64,000 nucleotides of DNA, from contig NZ_WUTY02000001.1 in the NCBI RefSeq assembly GCF_009828925.2, positions 620,001 through 684,000 on the forward strand, read 5' to 3'. A model generated the notes under the pieces. It was not told where the DNA came from and ran no database searches. It saw only the letters and a program-made list of their open reading frames with translations. Made by a program: the position numbers and the translations under genes. The DNA is from Methylicorpusculum oleiharenae. GTDB lineage: Bacteria; Pseudomonadota; Gammaproteobacteria; Methylococcales; Methylomonadaceae. This document shows, piece after piece, positions 44,442 through 53,446 of this stretch (the first letter of the stretch is position 1; each line of letters begins with the position of its first letter).

Positions 44442-46718
44442 ATGTCCCGATTATCCTACCCCCTTGACTGGTTCGATATAGACCCGGCGGTATACGAGAG
44501 AACGGCATCACTATTCGGGTCAGTCAAAAATATGCTCGGCGTAAAGATGAAACTGCATGCGCAGAATCAAGCCGAGCAAGGGGATATTTTTTTATTCAAC
44601 CATTTTTCCCGCTTTGAAACATTCATTCCGCAAATCCTGATTTATGAAAAAACCGGCGCATACAGTTGCGCCGTAGCTTCAGGCGAATTTTTCAAGGAAG
44701 ACACTATTCTGTCCCGCTATTTAAAATCAGCAGGCGTTTTCCCCCATGATCACCCCCGCCTCTTTCCATTGCTGGCAAGTCAGATTTTTCGAGGCCGCAA
44801 GGTCATTATTTTTCCTGAAGGCGGCATGGTTAAAGACCGGCGCGTTATGGACAAGGAAGGCCGTTACCGTATTTTTTCCCGGATAACCGGCGCACATCGC
44901 AAACATCATACCGGCGCGGCCGTATTGGCCCAAGGTATTGAAGCGTTTAAAGCCACCATCCGCAATGCCTATTCAAACAAGGACTACGTTCAGTTGCTGC
45001 GATGGAAAGATGAACTTAGGCTAGACAGCCTGGAACAACTTTTGATTGCCGCAATCAAGCCCACATTGATTGTTCCTTCCAACATTACCTTTTACCCCAT
45101 CCGTGCTTCGGAAAATTTATTACAAAAAGGCGTGGAGTTGATATCCAACGGTCTGAGCATGCGCCAAACCGAGGAACTTTTGGTCGAAGGGAATATTCTG
45201 CTAAAAGATACTGACATGGATATTCGCATGGGAACGCCGGTCGATCCTTATGAGGACTGGCATTGGTGGAATCGCTATCTGATGGAAATGGTCAAGTCCG
45301 AATTCAAATCTCTGGACGATGTCTTTAAATTGCACACGGCTCCCAAAAACTGGAAACAAAAACTGCTGGGGGTTTACTTTAAAAAAAGTGCTGGCAACAC
45401 ACGTAACCGGTATATGGTTAACATCTATGCCAATGTGACGATCAACTTGAGTCATATTGCCGCAAGCCTGATTATGCATTGCATCAGAACCGGTCAGCAG
45501 AAAATCGGCAAGGACCGCTTTTACAAAACGCTTTACATTGCGGTTAAACATCTTCAAAACAACACACGTATCAACCTGCACAGAAGCCTTCTGAATCCGG
45601 ATGACTATATTGACCTGGCTCAAGGGCTCAGCAAACGTTTTAAACAGTTTATTTGTGTCGCTAAAGACAGCAAACTGATCACTGAGGACGAAACAGACTA
45701 TCACTTCCTGCCCAAATTATGTCAGGCGTATGATATCGATACCATACGCCTGGAAAACCTCATCGCGGTCTATAACAACGAAGTCTGGCCGATTTCCGAT
45801 GTAAGAAAAACCGCTATTCAGGCATTGACTGAATATCCTCATACTTCCGCACAGCAAATGGCCAGCTGGCAGTTTGAGGATGAACTAAGGGCGCTGCTGT
45901 GGGAACAAAAGTCCTACCGCAAAGCGCGTTACGACGACATCAACCGGAAAGAGTCTGCAACGGCAGATGCTTCTCCCTATTTGCTGCATCCCGCCCAGTC
46001 AAACGGTAAAGGGGTGCTGCTTATCCATGGTCTTCTGGCAAGACCAGCGGAACTGCGTCATTACGGCGAACATCTGGTTCAACAGGGCTACACCGTGCTG
46101 GGCGTCCGCCTGAAAGGTCATGGCACCTCACCGTATGCACTTAGAGCTCAAGCGATGGAAGACTGGTTCGCATCCGTCGACCGCGGATTTAATATTCTCA
46201 GCGCTTATACAGACCGGATTGCTGTTGCCGGTTTTTCTACCGGGGGGGCGCTCGCGCTTAAACTGGCGGCCCACTATCCGGAGCATATCATCGGTGTGAT
46301 CGCCTCCTCTGTCCCGATCAAATTCATGCGCAAATCCTTTATGCTCATCCCTTTTTTGCATGGCACCAATAAACTGGTCGAATGGGTTTCAAGCTATGAG
46401 GGCGTAAAACCTTTTATCGAGAATGATACTGAACACCCGGATATTAACTACCGCAACACTCCGATTAAAAGTCTCTACGAATTAAGACGTTTGATTTTCG
46501 ACCTCTATGAGCTGCTTTCCAAGGTTACAGCTCCCACGCTCATCATTCAAGCCGATGAAGACCCCATTGTTGCAGCCTCTGGAGCCACGGAACTATTCAC
46601 TCTGATTGGGTCAAAAGAAAAAGAAATGGAATTGATTAAGGCACGCCACCACGGAATTTTAATGGATAATACTGCCGGCACGTGGGCTTTAACAGACCGT
46701 TTTCTTAATAAATTATAA
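44442..46718 (+). CDS. Acyltransferase (PlsC-like) fused to alpha/beta hydrolase
   Basis: A 758-residue, two-domain lipid enzyme. The N-terminal acyltransferase (about 30-300) has NHFSRFE (53-59), matching NHx4E/D, and IFPEGGM (123-129). A middle region (about 300-515) has helical content and no clear family. The C-terminal alpha/beta hydrolase (about 525-755) has LIHGLLARPAE as oxyanion region, the nucleophile elbow GFSTGG (Ser about 597), Asp in ADEDPIV (about 703) and His in ARHHGILMD (about 736), a complete triad. A hydrolase plus acyltransferase could move acyl chains between lipids. In an operon with mlaA it probably works on phospholipid turnover, but the substrate is unknown. Confidence 0.85.
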   Translation: MSRLSYPLDWFDIDPAVYERTASLFGSVKNMLGVKMKLHAQNQAEQGDIFLFNHFSRFETFIPQILIYEKTGAYSCAVASGEFFKEDTILSRYLKSAGVFPHDHPRLFPLLASQIFRGRKVIIFPEGGMVKDRRVMDKEGRYRIFSRITGAHRKHHTGAAVLAQGIEAFKATIRNAYSNKDYVQLLRWKDELRLDSLEQLLIAAIKPTLIVPSNITFYPIRASENLLQKGVELISNGLSMRQTEELLVEGNILLKDTDMDIRMGTPVDPYEDWHWWNRYLMEMVKSEFKSLDDVFKLHTAPKNWKQKLLGVYFKKSAGNTRNRYMVNIYANVTINLSHIAASLIMHCIRTGQQKIGKDRFYKTLYIAVKHLQNNTRINLHRSLLNPDDYIDLAQGLSKRFKQFICVAKDSKLITEDETDYHFLPKLCQAYDIDTIRLENLIAVYNNEVWPISDVRKTAIQALTEYPHTSAQQMASWQFEDELRALLWEQKSYRKARYDDINRKESATADASPYLLHPAQSNGKGVLLIHGLLARPAELRHYGEHLVQQGYTVLGVRLKGHGTSPYALRAQAMEDWFASVDRGFNILSAYTDRIAVAGFSTGGALALKLAAHYPEHIIGVIASSVPIKFMRKSFMLIPFLHGTNKLVEWVSSYEGVKPFIENDTEHPDINYRNTPIKSLYELRRLIFDLYELLSKVTAPTLIIQADEDPIVAASGATELFTLIGSKEKEMELIKARHHGILMDNTAGTWALTDRFLNKL

Positions 46719-46776
46719 ATCTGTCGATTAATTTCAGGAGGTTACAGTCCATACGTTGCTCGCAACACTTCATAAA

Positions 46777-46925
46777 TTGTAACTACTCGCCCGCTTTAAA
46801 TTGAGTGCGTAGGTACTTGATTTCAAAGGACGCGTGAATACGTCCCTGTAGCTCTCCCCTGTTGCAGAAGGCTTTTTAATCAACCACCTACACAAGATAA
46901 ATTTGGAAGGGGGTGACCGGGTACC
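46777..46925 (+). repeat. Interspersed repeat family D, long copy
   Basis: Starts GTAACTACTCGCCCGCTTTA and includes CTTGATTTCAAAGGACGCG, CTGTTGCAGAAGGCTTTTTA and AATTTGGAAGGGGG. The outer parts match 6145-6232; the central part matches, inverted, 42936-43005. Lies between two plus-strand genes. Confidence 0.65.
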
Positions 46926-46976
46926 ATAAATTAACGTTTTTCCGGGAATTCAATTATAAAAATCAGGAGACGGATC

Positions 46977-48119
46977 ATGAAACAGGTTGTTATTGCAGGT
47001 TACTGCCGCTCACCTTTTACTCCAGCTCACAAAGGCCAGCTTTCCCAAATCAGGCCCGATGATTTAATTGCACAGGTAATCAAAGCACTGGTTGAACAAA
47101 CCGGCGTTAATGCTGAGGATCTGGAAGATGTGATTCTAGGCTGCGCTTTTCCAGAAGGCGAACAAGGCCTCAATCTGGCCCGGCTGGTTGTTCATTTGGC
47201 TGATCTTCCGGTTTCAGTAGCAGGTATGACGCTTAACCGCTTTTGCGGATCTTCAATGCAAGCCATACATATAGCGGCCGGTGCGATTCAAATGAATGCG
47301 GGTGAAGCGTTTATTTGCGCTGGAGTGGAATCGATGACACGCATTCCGATGGGCGGATTCAACATGATGCCTAATCCTGATCTTTATCAACGTTTTCCCC
47401 AAGCGTATATCAGCATGGGTGAAACTGCCGAAAATCTGGCCAAATACTATCAAATAGACCGGATAGACCAGGAAACCTTTGCACTAACCAGTCATCAAAA
47501 AGCATTTACCGCTCAACAAAACGGCGGTTTTGCAGACGAAATTATACCCATTACGCTGCCCAATGGTTTACAGATCGTTAAGGATGGCTGTATTCGTCCC
47601 GATACATCGCTGGCTGCTCTTTCCGGTTTAAAACCGGCATTCGATAACCGTGGCAGTATTACTGCAGGTACTGCATCGCCGGTCACCGATGGCGCGGCCG
47701 CCCTCCTGGTTTGCAGCGAAGATTACGCCGACAGGCATGCGCTCGGCAAATTGGCCCGTATCAAAGCCATTGCAGTGTCCGGCTGCCTGCCCGAAATCAT
47801 GGGGATAGGCCCGATCAAAGCGACGCATAAAGCCTTGCAGCGCGCCGGACTGACGCTTGACAACATCGATATCATCGAACTGAATGAGGCTTTTTCGGCT
47901 CAAGTGCTGGCAGTGCTCAAAGAATTGCCTATCCCTCTGCAAAAACTGAACATTGATGGCGGCGCCATTGCCTTGGGTCATCCTCTAGGCGCAAGCGGCG
48001 CTCGAATTACCGGCAAGGCGGCCAGTCTCTTGCAAAGAGAAAACCGCCGTTACGCATTGGCAACCCAGTGTATCGGTGGCGGCCAAGGCATTGCCACTAT
48101 TTTGGAGGCTATCTCATGA
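46977..48119 (+). CDS. fadA: Acetyl-CoA acyltransferase (thiolase, FadA-like)
   Basis: Cleaves 3-ketoacyl-CoA with CoA in the last step of beta-oxidation. It has 380 residues, a full thiolase. The active-site Cys90 is in NRFCGSSMQ, the His is in IALGHPLGASGARI, and the second Cys is in QCIGGGQG. AGGAG precedes the ATG. Its stop overlaps the start of the next gene by four bases (ATGA), and the two products form the thiolase and hydratase/dehydrogenase of one complex. A synthetic direction (acetoacetyl-CoA) is possible but less likely beside fadE. Confidence 0.93.
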   Translation: MKQVVIAGYCRSPFTPAHKGQLSQIRPDDLIAQVIKALVEQTGVNAEDLEDVILGCAFPEGEQGLNLARLVVHLADLPVSVAGMTLNRFCGSSMQAIHIAAGAIQMNAGEAFICAGVESMTRIPMGGFNMMPNPDLYQRFPQAYISMGETAENLAKYYQIDRIDQETFALTSHQKAFTAQQNGGFADEIIPITLPNGLQIVKDGCIRPDTSLAALSGLKPAFDNRGSITAGTASPVTDGAAALLVCSEDYADRHALGKLARIKAIAVSGCLPEIMGIGPIKATHKALQRAGLTLDNIDIIELNEAFSAQVLAVLKELPIPLQKLNIDGGAIALGHPLGASGARITGKAASLLQRENRRYALATQCIGGGQGIATILEAIS

Positions 48120-50419
48120 ACATCGAAAAAACCGCTGTTATTGGTGCCGGTGTCATGGGTGCAAGCATCGCAGCCCACCTCAGTAATGCCGGAGTTCCTG
48201 TCCTGCTGTTAGATATTGTGCCGGAAGGCGCTTCACAGCGAAATCAACTGGCCGAGTCAGCCATCGCCAAACTTCTTAAAACCGACCCAGCGGCTTTTAT
48301 GCTGGCAAAAAATGCCCGGCTGATCACACCCGGCAATCTGGATGATGATATTGAAAAACTGGCTGAGGTCGATTGGGTCATTGAAGCGGTTATAGAAAAT
48401 CTGTCCATCAAACAAAAGCTCTACCAGCGATTGGAGGGCATTTGCCCGGCAACTACGTTAATTTCGTCTAACACGTCCACTTTGCCGCTCAAATTGCTGA
48501 TGGCAGATGCGCCGGAAAGTCTTAAACGGCGCTTTATGATCACCCATTTTTTTAATCCGCCTCGCTATATGCGCTTGCTTGAACTGGTTTCCGGCACTGA
48601 AACACTGCCCGAATTCCAGCAGGCGGTGGCCGAATTTGCCGATTTGCGCCTGGGCAAAGGCTGTGTGATTTGTAAAGACACACCCGGCTTTATTGCCAAC
48701 CGTATCGGTACTTTCTGGATAACATGCGGAGTACAGGAAGCCTTCAAACTGGGCCTGACTGTAGAAGAAGCCGATGCGGCTATCGCCAAACCTTTCGGTA
48801 TTCCAAAAACCGGCATTTTCGGCTTACTGGATCTGGTCGGCATCGATCTTATTCCTCTCATAATCAAAGGTTTCAATAAGATGTTGCAGGAAGACGATGA
48901 TTTCCGAAAGCTCGCTCCTCTGCCCGATTTAATTAATAACATGATAGCGGCCGGCTACACTGGCAGAAAAGGAAAAGGGGGGTTTTATCGCTTGCTGCAG
49001 ATCGAGGGGCAACGCGTCAAGGAATCTATCAATCTTAAAACCGGCGATTATGGCATCAGCATTAAGCCGCAAATGGACTTAGCCTCCGATCCTAAGTTCA
49101 TACTGTCCGGCAACGATAAAATTGCCACGTTCTGCTGGAACGTCATCTCTCAAACGATTTGCTATGCCGCCTCCCTGCTGCCTGAAGTTGCAGAGGATCC
49201 CGTTGCCGTGGATATGGCAATGAAACTGGGCTTCAACTGGACTTACGGACCTTTTGAATTGATCGACCGTATCGGAGCCGCCGGGTTTTGCGATCGCTTG
49301 AATCTGGAAAATAGAACGATACCTGCCTTGATTGACGATAGAAAGTCTTTTTATACCGCTGATAACGGCAGGCTTTACTGTAAGGATTTACTGAAACAGT
49401 ATCAGCCGGTGACACGACCGGACGGAGTTTTACTGTTGTCCGACTGCAAATTAACAAACTCACCGGTTTTACACAACCGGTCAGCCAGTCTCTGGGATTT
49501 GGGCGACGGCATCGCTTGCCTGGAGTTCCACAGCAAAATGAATACGCTCGACATGGACACCATGACCGTGATCCGGAAAACCATCGACAAAATCGGTAAA
49601 GAATTTGCGGGCTTAGTGATTTACAACGAGGCCGAACATTTTTCTGCCGGTGCGAATCTGTCATTACTGGTTAACGCCATCAAAGAAAAAAACACCGCCG
49701 CTATTGCCAATCTGATACGCGTCGGACAAGAAACCTATCAAGCCTTAAAATATGCCCCTTTCCCTGTAGTGGGGGCGCCTTCCGGGCTGTCATTGGGTGG
49801 TGGCTGTGAAATTCTGCTGCATTGCGATGCCATTCAAGCTCATGCGGAACTCTATATGGGTCTCGTCGAAGCAGGTGTCGGTTTATTGCCCGGCTGGGGT
49901 GGTTGTAAGGAATATTTGCGCAGACAGTTAGAAAACAAAAAACGTTTCGGAGGTCCCATTCCGCCAGTCAGTCAGGCATTTGAAACCATAGGCATGGCCA
50001 AAGTATCCAAATCGGCATTCGAAGCGAAGACGCTCCTTTTTTTATCATCCCGCGACGGCATTACCATGAATCGTAGCCGCCTTTTGGCCGACGCAAAAGC
50101 CAAGACATTAGCCTTGTCCGCAGGATATCAGCCCCCAGAGCCCTATCAATACAATCTGCCGGGCAGAACCGCGGCCATTTTATTGAATATGGCAAGCCAG
50201 GCGATGCATCTCGTTGGAAAAATCACTGCGTACGATACTGTTATCGCAGACCATCTGGCCCAGGTATTGAGCGGCGGCGACTGCGATATCACCCAGCCAT
50301 TAACTGAAGAAGACCTGATGTCTCTGGAACTGAATGCATTTCTGGCACTGACTCAAAAGCCTGAATCGCTGGCAAGACTGGAACATATGCTGCAAACCGG
50401 TAAGCCACTGAGAAATTAG
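48116..50419 (+). CDS. 3-Hydroxyacyl-CoA dehydrogenase/enoyl-CoA hydratase (FadN/FadB-type)
   Basis: A bifunctional beta-oxidation enzyme, 767 residues. The dehydrogenase is at the N-terminus (AVIGAGVMGASIAAHLSNAG, the GxGxxG at 10-15; SSNTSTLPLKLL; TPGFIANRIG). The enoyl-CoA hydratase (crotonase) lies in the C-terminal part (about 480-640: GAPSGLSLGGGCEILLHCDA and VGLLPGWGG). That order is reversed from E. coli FadB and matches the FadN type. The start at 48116 is set by the ATGA overlap with fadA. Works with the thiolase and with FadE downstream. Confidence 0.92.
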   Translation: MNIEKTAVIGAGVMGASIAAHLSNAGVPVLLLDIVPEGASQRNQLAESAIAKLLKTDPAAFMLAKNARLITPGNLDDDIEKLAEVDWVIEAVIENLSIKQKLYQRLEGICPATTLISSNTSTLPLKLLMADAPESLKRRFMITHFFNPPRYMRLLELVSGTETLPEFQQAVAEFADLRLGKGCVICKDTPGFIANRIGTFWITCGVQEAFKLGLTVEEADAAIAKPFGIPKTGIFGLLDLVGIDLIPLIIKGFNKMLQEDDDFRKLAPLPDLINNMIAAGYTGRKGKGGFYRLLQIEGQRVKESINLKTGDYGISIKPQMDLASDPKFILSGNDKIATFCWNVISQTICYAASLLPEVAEDPVAVDMAMKLGFNWTYGPFELIDRIGAAGFCDRLNLENRTIPALIDDRKSFYTADNGRLYCKDLLKQYQPVTRPDGVLLLSDCKLTNSPVLHNRSASLWDLGDGIACLEFHSKMNTLDMDTMTVIRKTIDKIGKEFAGLVIYNEAEHFSAGANLSLLVNAIKEKNTAAIANLIRVGQETYQALKYAPFPVVGAPSGLSLGGGCEILLHCDAIQAHAELYMGLVEAGVGLLPGWGGCKEYLRRQLENKKRFGGPIPPVSQAFETIGMAKVSKSAFEAKTLLFLSSRDGITMNRSRLLADAKAKTLALSAGYQPPEPYQYNLPGRTAAILLNMASQAMHLVGKITAYDTVIADHLAQVLSGGDCDITQPLTEEDLMSLELNAFLALTQKPESLARLEHMLQTGKPLRN

Positions 50420-50467
50420 CTTATAAAACAGTAGCGTCTCAGGGCATCTCATGCTCAAGGATCTCAA

Positions 50468-52759
50468 ATGAAAGGGTTATTAACTTTACGCACAGTTACC
50501 TTACACAAAACCTGGATAACCGACCTGCGTCGCTTGCTGGTCAGCGAGCCGATTTACAAGGCAATGAAAAAGGCCTTGCCATCCCTATCGCAAACCGAGC
50601 AGGAAGCCTTGGAAGCAGGTAATACCTGGTGGGATGCAGAACTTTTTTCCGGCAAGCCCAACTGGCAAGTTTTGCAAAATCTCCCCGCGGCCAAATTGAC
50701 CACTGAAGAACAGGCTTTTATTGACGGTCCTGTGGAAGCCTTATGCCAGATGCTTGATGACTGGGATATTACTCACAATCGGCGGGATCTTCCGCCTGAA
50801 GTTTGGGACTTCATCAAGCGCAACAAATTCTGCGGCATGATTATCCCCAAAAAATACGGTGGCCTGGAATTTTCTGACTATGCCCATTCGCAAGTCGTCA
50901 TGAAAATCGCCAGCCGCAGCATCAGTGCCGCAGTTACGGTTATGGTGCCCAACTCGTTGGGCCCTGCCAAACTATTGCTTGATTACGGCACTGATGCGCA
51001 AAAAAAACATTATTTATACAAACTCGCTGCGGGTGAGGAAATCCCCGCTTTTGCATTGACAGGCCCTTACGCCGGAAGCGATGCCGGAGCGATGCGCGAC
51101 ACAGGTATCGTTTGTTATGGTGCGTTCGAAGGACAGGATAAGGTCCTGGGGATTCGCCTGAATTGGGAAAAACGCTACATAACACTGGGGCCGATTGCCA
51201 CTGTTTTAGGCCTTGCTTTTAAATTGTATGATCCCGACCATCTGTTAGGCGATAAGGAGAATATCGGTATCACCGTAGCTCTGATACCCACCCACACCCC
51301 GGGTATTTCCATCGGACGTCGGCATTACCCCTTAGACTCGGCTTTTCAAAATGGCCCCAACTGGGGCAAAGACGTCTTCATTCCATTGGATTGGATTATT
51401 GGCGGCGTTGAACAGGTGGGTAAAGGCTGGAAAATGCTGATGCAAAGCCTGTCCACCGGCCGCGCCATCTCTCTGCCGGCACTGAGTACCGGAGGCGCAA
51501 AATTTGCCTGCCGCAACAGCGGAGCTTATGCGCGTATCCGTAAACAATTCAACCTCCCCATCGGCGAATTTGAAGGGATAGAGGAGCCTTTGGCGCGTAT
51601 GGCCGGTGAGGCGTATATTCTGGATGCAGCTCGCTCAGTAACTGCGGCAGCAATTGATCACGGCGAAAAACCGTCGGTTATCTCCGCCATCATCAAATAT
51701 GAACTGACCGAGCGCATGCGCCGCGTTATTAACGATGCGATGGACATACAGGGAGGCTCAGGCATCTGTTTGGGACCGCACAACTTCATGGGCCGTTTGT
51801 ATCAGGTGATTCCGGTCAGCATCACAGTGGAAGGCGCCAACATATTAACCCGAACGATGATGATTTTCGGCCAAGGCTCGGTAAGATGCCACCCTATGAT
51901 TCAGCAGGAAATGGCCGCGTTGCATCTAGCCAATAAAGAACAAGGCTTGCTTGAGTTTGATCAATTGTTGGTTCAGCACATCAAGCTAACGCTGCGCAAC
52001 CTGATTTACTGTATAGGGTACGGTTGCAGTAATGCCTGTTTTTCAGAGGTTCCCGGTGATAACAACACTCGCCGCTATTATCGCCAGATTGCCAGATTCA
52101 GCGCCGGTTTTGCCGTATTAGTCGATTACGCCCTGCTGTCATTAGGTGGCGCTTTAAAACGGAAAGAACGTCTATCCGGGCAATTTGCCGATGCATTAAG
52201 TAATTTATATTTATGTTCGGCTGTGCTTAAGCATTACCAGAATCAGGGTAGCCATGTTGAAGATTTACCCTTGGTCGATTGGGCCTGCCAGACCACGTTA
52301 TACAGTGCCCAACAATCCTTATTGGCCATTTTGCGACTATTACCTTTTCGGCCTTTATCCTGGTCACTCAGAATCTTGATGTTTCCATTCGGCAAACCCA
52401 ATGAAACACCTGACGATTTACTCATTCATAAAGCGGCAGCGATTTTATTATCGGATTCTTCAAGCCGAGATCGACTGACGCAGGGTATTTACATCAATAC
52501 CCAAGATGACGATCCTACCGGCCGTATCGAAATCGCGTTCCAAGCAGTGCTTGCCGCGGCTCCTGTTGAAGTCAAAATTCGCCGGGCACAAAAAAACCGC
52601 CACCTATCGAAAGGCGCGATCGAGGATGTCATGTCTGAAGCACTGGATAAGCATATCATCAGCAGTGAAGAGGCCGAATTACTCATTCAAGCAGAAAGTG
52701 CGCGGTTCAAAGCCATCAGTGTCGATGATTTTGCGAGAAACGATCTGGAAAAACATTAG
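50468..52759 (+). CDS. fadE: Acyl-CoA dehydrogenase (FadE-like)
   Basis: A FAD enzyme that makes the first double bond in beta-oxidation. It has 763 residues, shorter than the usual 810-820 because the N-terminal membrane helices of E. coli FadE are missing. Conserved features: FALTGPYAGSDAGAM, PTHTPGISIGRRHYPLD, QGGSGICLGPHNFM and a C-terminal DUF1974 domain (about 480-740). It lies 48 bases after the bifunctional enzyme, ending an operon of three. No acyl-CoA ligase is present. Electrons may pass to the chain by another carrier. Confidence 0.92.
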   Translation: MKGLLTLRTVTLHKTWITDLRRLLVSEPIYKAMKKALPSLSQTEQEALEAGNTWWDAELFSGKPNWQVLQNLPAAKLTTEEQAFIDGPVEALCQMLDDWDITHNRRDLPPEVWDFIKRNKFCGMIIPKKYGGLEFSDYAHSQVVMKIASRSISAAVTVMVPNSLGPAKLLLDYGTDAQKKHYLYKLAAGEEIPAFALTGPYAGSDAGAMRDTGIVCYGAFEGQDKVLGIRLNWEKRYITLGPIATVLGLAFKLYDPDHLLGDKENIGITVALIPTHTPGISIGRRHYPLDSAFQNGPNWGKDVFIPLDWIIGGVEQVGKGWKMLMQSLSTGRAISLPALSTGGAKFACRNSGAYARIRKQFNLPIGEFEGIEEPLARMAGEAYILDAARSVTAAAIDHGEKPSVISAIIKYELTERMRRVINDAMDIQGGSGICLGPHNFMGRLYQVIPVSITVEGANILTRTMMIFGQGSVRCHPMIQQEMAALHLANKEQGLLEFDQLLVQHIKLTLRNLIYCIGYGCSNACFSEVPGDNNTRRYYRQIARFSAGFAVLVDYALLSLGGALKRKERLSGQFADALSNLYLCSAVLKHYQNQGSHVEDLPLVDWACQTTLYSAQQSLLAILRLLPFRPLSWSLRILMFPFGKPNETPDDLLIHKAAAILLSDSSSRDRLTQGIYINTQDDDPTGRIEIAFQAVLAAAPVEVKIRRAQKNRHLSKGAIEDVMSEALDKHIISSEEAELLIQAESARFKAISVDDFARNDLEKH

Positions 52760-52834
52760 CGCTTCCAAATGGATGGCAGTATGTCAGGGAACTTCAATCC
52801 CAATGCGGAATAGTGATGTGCTTAAGATAGCAAC

Positions 52835-52874
52835 TAAGCCACTTACCCTCTAGATACAGAGCGTAAGTGGCTTA
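52835..52874. terminator. Bidirectional terminator
   Basis: TAAGCCACTTAC at 52835-52846 pairs with GTAAGTGGCTTA at 52863-52874, a 12-base perfect stem with an AGAG-containing loop. It separates the convergent beta-oxidation and chemotaxis operons. There is no long T run, so termination strength is uncertain. Confidence 0.7.
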
Positions 52875-52895
52875 AAGATATCTCGGCGAACTGCT

Positions 52896-53429
52896 TCAAT
52901 CTACCGGTTGTTCGTGAGTGAGATTGTTCAACTGTGACAACTCTTCCAACGATAAAACATGGTTTATCGCCAACAGGATGATGAACACATCACCAACACG
53001 AGCCATAGCTTGGATAAAGTCGGTACGAATGTCGGTACCAAAATCGGGAGCGGGCTGAATATTCGCAGGCGGGATTTCCAGAATTTCCCTTACTTCATCC
53101 ACCAGCATGCCTATCATCTGCGCGCCTTCAAGCACATCCACTTCGACCAGAACAATACAACTGCGCTTGTTGACTTCAGCGCTATGATGTTTAAGCCGCG
53201 CCGATAAATCGATGACCGGCACAACATTACCACGCAAGTTAATGACGCCATGAATATAGTCAGGCGTCAGCGGCACATGCGTAACGTTGGCTATCTCTAT
53301 GATTTCTTTGACATCGAGAATATTGATGGCAAAATTTTCCTTGTCAACCAGAAACGTCAGGTATTGTCCGATTTGTTCCTGCACCGCCACTGCATTTTTG
53401 CCGTTTTCTTTTCGGATCAGATTACTCAT
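52896..53429 (-). CDS. cheW: Chemotaxis adaptor CheW
   Basis: A 177-residue protein with the two-lobed CheW barrel: QYLTFLVDKENFAINILDVK, then IANVTHVPLTPDYIHGVINL, RGNVVPVIDLSARL and IGMLVDEVREIL. It couples CheA to receptors. An N-terminal extension (about 1-20) and a short tail are present. It is the last gene of the arm that starts at 59697, 17 bases after the receptor gene. Confidence 0.95.
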   Translation of the reverse strand: MSNLIRKENGKNAVAVQEQIGQYLTFLVDKENFAINILDVKEIIEIANVTHVPLTPDYIHGVINLRGNVVPVIDLSARLKHHSAEVNKRSCIVLVEVDVLEGAQMIGMLVDEVREILEIPPANIQPAPDFGTDIRTDFIQAMARVGDVFIILLAINHVLSLEELSQLNNLTHEQPVD

Positions 53430-53446
53430 GGTCTGTTCTCCAGGAA

